Notes under the pieces: generated by a model
The model's input: only the letters and a program-made list of their open reading frames with translations
What the model was told of the DNA's origin: nothing
Databases searched by the model: none
Part shown: positions 61,643 to 64,000 of the stretch, piece by piece
Layout of the letters: the number at the start of each line of letters is the position of its first letter
Numbering within the stretch: the stretch's first letter is position 1
Origin: Aeromicrobium flavum
GTDB lineage: Bacteria; Actinomycetota; Actinomycetes; Propionibacteriales; Nocardioidaceae
Direction of reading: 5' to 3'
Assembly (NCBI RefSeq): GCF_007992115.1
Contig: NZ_BJZQ01000001.1
Span: 529,888 to 593,887, forward strand
DNA: 64,000 bases
Program-made: the position numbers and the translations under genes

Positions 61643-61661
61643 ATACTACGGTGGATAGTAC
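61643..61661. promoter_or_regulatory. BlaI-type operator K (sco1 operon)
   Basis: ATACTA-CGGTGGA-TAGTAC, inner five bases of each arm symmetric, upstream of sco1. Confidence 0.75.
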
Positions 61662-61819
61662 TGGGTGCTTCAGGCCGCCCGTCCGCGTTTCACACTCCCA
61701 TGAATTCAGGAGGCCGATGTGCCATCGCGTTGGTGAGGCTGTCTCTGCGTCGCGAGGGAACGAGGAGCCTCGGACGTCCGCTGTCGGTCCCTGCGAACTG
61801 TCCCGATCCACCCTGGCGC

Positions 61820-62191
61820 TCAGCCCTTGACGAGGCCTTGGGTCTCTCGCGCGGTCGGGTCTCGCAGCACGTCGGACAGGTGGCCCAGCGCCCCGGGGAC
61901 GACGGAGTAGAACGCCCACGTGCCACGCTGTTCACGCGCGAGCAGGCCGGTCTCGACGAGGATCTTGAGGTGGTGGGACACCGTCGGCTGGCTCAGCCCC
62001 ACGGGCTCGGTGATGTCGCAGACGCACGCCTCGCCGCCCTCGTGCGCCGCCACGAGTGAGAGCAGCCGCACGCGCGTGGGGTCGGCGAGAGCCTTGAACT
62101 TGCGTGACAGCTCGGTCGCGTCGTCCGGCGTGATCGGAGCGGCGGTCAGAGGGATGCAGCAGCTGGCATCCTGTCCGGCGGGGGTGACCAT
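61820..62191 (-). CDS. arsR: ArsR arsenic-responsive repressor
   Basis: 123 aa from ATG 62191. Winged helix SQPTVSHHLKILVETGLL with the As(III) site EACVCDITEP and additional N-terminal vicinal Cys (DASCCIPL). Divergent from acr3, so it likely controls the arsenic genes from the shared 178-bp intergenic region. The relic at 14412-14754 is a broken relative lacking the CVC site's first half. Confidence 0.92.
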   Translation of the reverse strand: MVTPAGQDASCCIPLTAAPITPDDATELSRKFKALADPTRVRLLSLVAAHEGGEACVCDITEPVGLSQPTVSHHLKILVETGLLAREQRGTWAFYSVVPGALGHLSDVLRDPTARETQGLVKG

Positions 62192-62369
62192 GGACCCAGT
62201 ATGTCCCCATTCGGCAAGGCGGAACGGCAAAGGTCGCGGAGGTCTCCAGCGGGTCCGAACAGTTCACGGGGCGTTCACTCGGCATGGCAAGGTCGACCGG
62301 AAAGGCGGGGTACGCTCGCACTAGATAGACAACCGTCGATGCAGGACCGAGGTCCTCGAGGAGCCGCAC

Positions 62370-63468
62370 GTGACGTCCGCACCCGCCGCAGACAGTAGGT
62401 CCGAAACCGAAGTCGTCGCCCACCTGTCGAGGCTGGACCGCTTCCTGCCGGTGTGGATCATCCTGGCGATGGCGCTGGGTCTGATTCTCGGTCGCACGGT
62501 CGATGGACTGGACGAGGCGCTGGACGCGGTGAAGATCGGCTCGGTGTCGTTGCCGATCGCGATCGGCCTGCTCGTGATGATGTACCCGGTGTTGGCGAAG
62601 GTCCGCTACGACGAGACGCAGCGCGTCACGGGCGACCACAAGCTGCTCGGTGCTTCGTTGTTCATGAACTGGATCCTGGGGCCGGCGTTGATGTTCGCGC
62701 TCGCCTGGCTGATGCTGCCGGACCTGCCGGAGTTCCGCACCGGGCTGATCATCGTCGGCCTCGCGCGCTGCATCGCGATGGTGCTGATCTGGAACGACCT
62801 GGCGTGCGGAGATCGCGAGGCCGCAGCGGTGCTCGTCGCCGTCAACTCCGTCTTCCAGGTGTTCGCCTTCGGAGCGCTCGGCTGGTTCTACCTGCAGACG
62901 CTGCCGAGCTGGCTCGGGCTGGAGACAACGTCGGCGGAGTTCTCGTTCTGGTCCATCACGGTGAGTGTGCTGGTGTTCCTCGGCATCCCACTGGTTGCCG
63001 GGTTCTTGACCCGAACGATCGGGGAGAAGGCCAAGGGGCGCGAGTGGTACGAGGACACGTTCCTGCCACGCCTCGGTCCCTGGGCGCTCTACGGACTGCT
63101 CTTCACCATCGTGGTCCTGTTCGCCCTGCAGGGCGACGCGATCACGAGCCAGCCGTTCGACGTCGTGCGCATCTCGCTTCCGCTGCTGGTCTACTTCACG
63201 ATCACGTTCGGTCTGGGGATGGTGCTCGGCAAGGTGCTCGACCTCGGCTACGCCAAGACGGCCACGTTGGCGTTCACCGCCTCCGGCAACAACTTCGAGC
63301 TCGCCATCGCGGTCGCGATCGGCACGTTCGGCGTCACCTCCGGCCAGGCGCTCGCCGGCGTGGTCGGGCCGCTGATCGAGGTCCCCGTTCTCGTCGGGCT
63401 CGTCTATGTCGCCCTGTGGGCCCGCAAGTTCTTCACTCCCTCCACCACCTCCGACCAAGGAGCACCGC

Positions 63469-63476
<8 letters not shown>
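62370..63476 (+). CDS. acr3: Arsenite exporter Acr3
   Basis: 368 aa, ten helices, GTG start. The signature ARCIAMVLIWNDLACGD with the essential Cys and the later ASGNNFELAIAVAIG are intact. Extrudes As(OH)3/arsenite. Overlaps arsC by 8 bp. The order acr3-arsC-trxB with divergent arsR is a complete arsenate resistance unit. Confidence 0.95.

Positions 63477-64000
<524 letters not shown>

Overview
The window is high-GC DNA from an actinomycete. The gene set and synteny (glnD-ffh, der, a two-subunit ABC exporter, system II cytochrome c biogenesis) suggest the Propionibacteriales/Nocardioidaceae, for example an Aeromicrobium-like genome. That placement is inference.

Bases 1-12.3 kb are ordinary chromosome: the 3' part of glnD, then ffh, gntK-gntP, a heterodimeric ABC exporter, der, a STAS-domain glutaminase and L-lactate dehydrogenase. 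A tRNA-Pro(GGG) gene at 12315-12388 marks the border with accessory DNA that runs to the right edge of the window.

Just after the tRNA come an excisionase gene, a truncated integrase and the tail of a MobF relaxase, so the region descends from an integrative conjugative element that lost its transfer genes. A degenerate direct repeat of the tRNA 3' end lies at 36292-36322 and could be the far attachment site of this first module of about 24 kb. The module carries a copper two-component system, the csoR-copZ-copA-copB operon, an 18-cysteine copper storage protein, several small membrane proteins and lipoproteins, and a first cytochrome-c/thiol-redox block (resB, ccsB, lnt, cueP, tlpA, ccdA) with its M56 protease and BlaI repressor.

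A second accessory segment starts near 37.06 kb with another tRNA 3' end, a terminator and a full-length integrase. It holds merR/merA, a Cd/Pb-type operon (cmtR-cadA-cadD-lspA), a flavoprotein monooxygenase, a CmtR-like repressor with a CDF exporter, then a second copper block (copC, resB, ccsB, lnt, DUF3152, tlpA, ccdA, VKOR, DsbA, copC, M56, blaI), a sco1-PCuAC-DyP operon, and arsR/acr3/arsC/trxB at the right edge.

The most interesting signal is regulatory. Eleven near-identical operators of the form CTACTA-N7-TAGTAG lie in front of resB1, ccdA1, blaI1, the flavoprotein gene, copC1, resB2, the dsbA-led operon, copC2, blaI2 and sco1, with one more orphan site. Two BlaI/M56 pairs are encoded among them. 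Both M56 proteases end in a short, presumably extracytoplasmic tail with the same His-x-Cys-Cys motif (H315, C317, C318 in each). I propose a copper-sensing BlaI/M56 signalling system that induces a spare set of cytochrome c maturation, disulfide and lipoprotein maturation enzymes together with copper-binding lipoproteins. A separate set of 16-bp direct-repeat boxes (CTTCA-N6-CTTCA) probably marks the regulon of the two-component system in the left module, and CsoR palindromes mark a third circuit.
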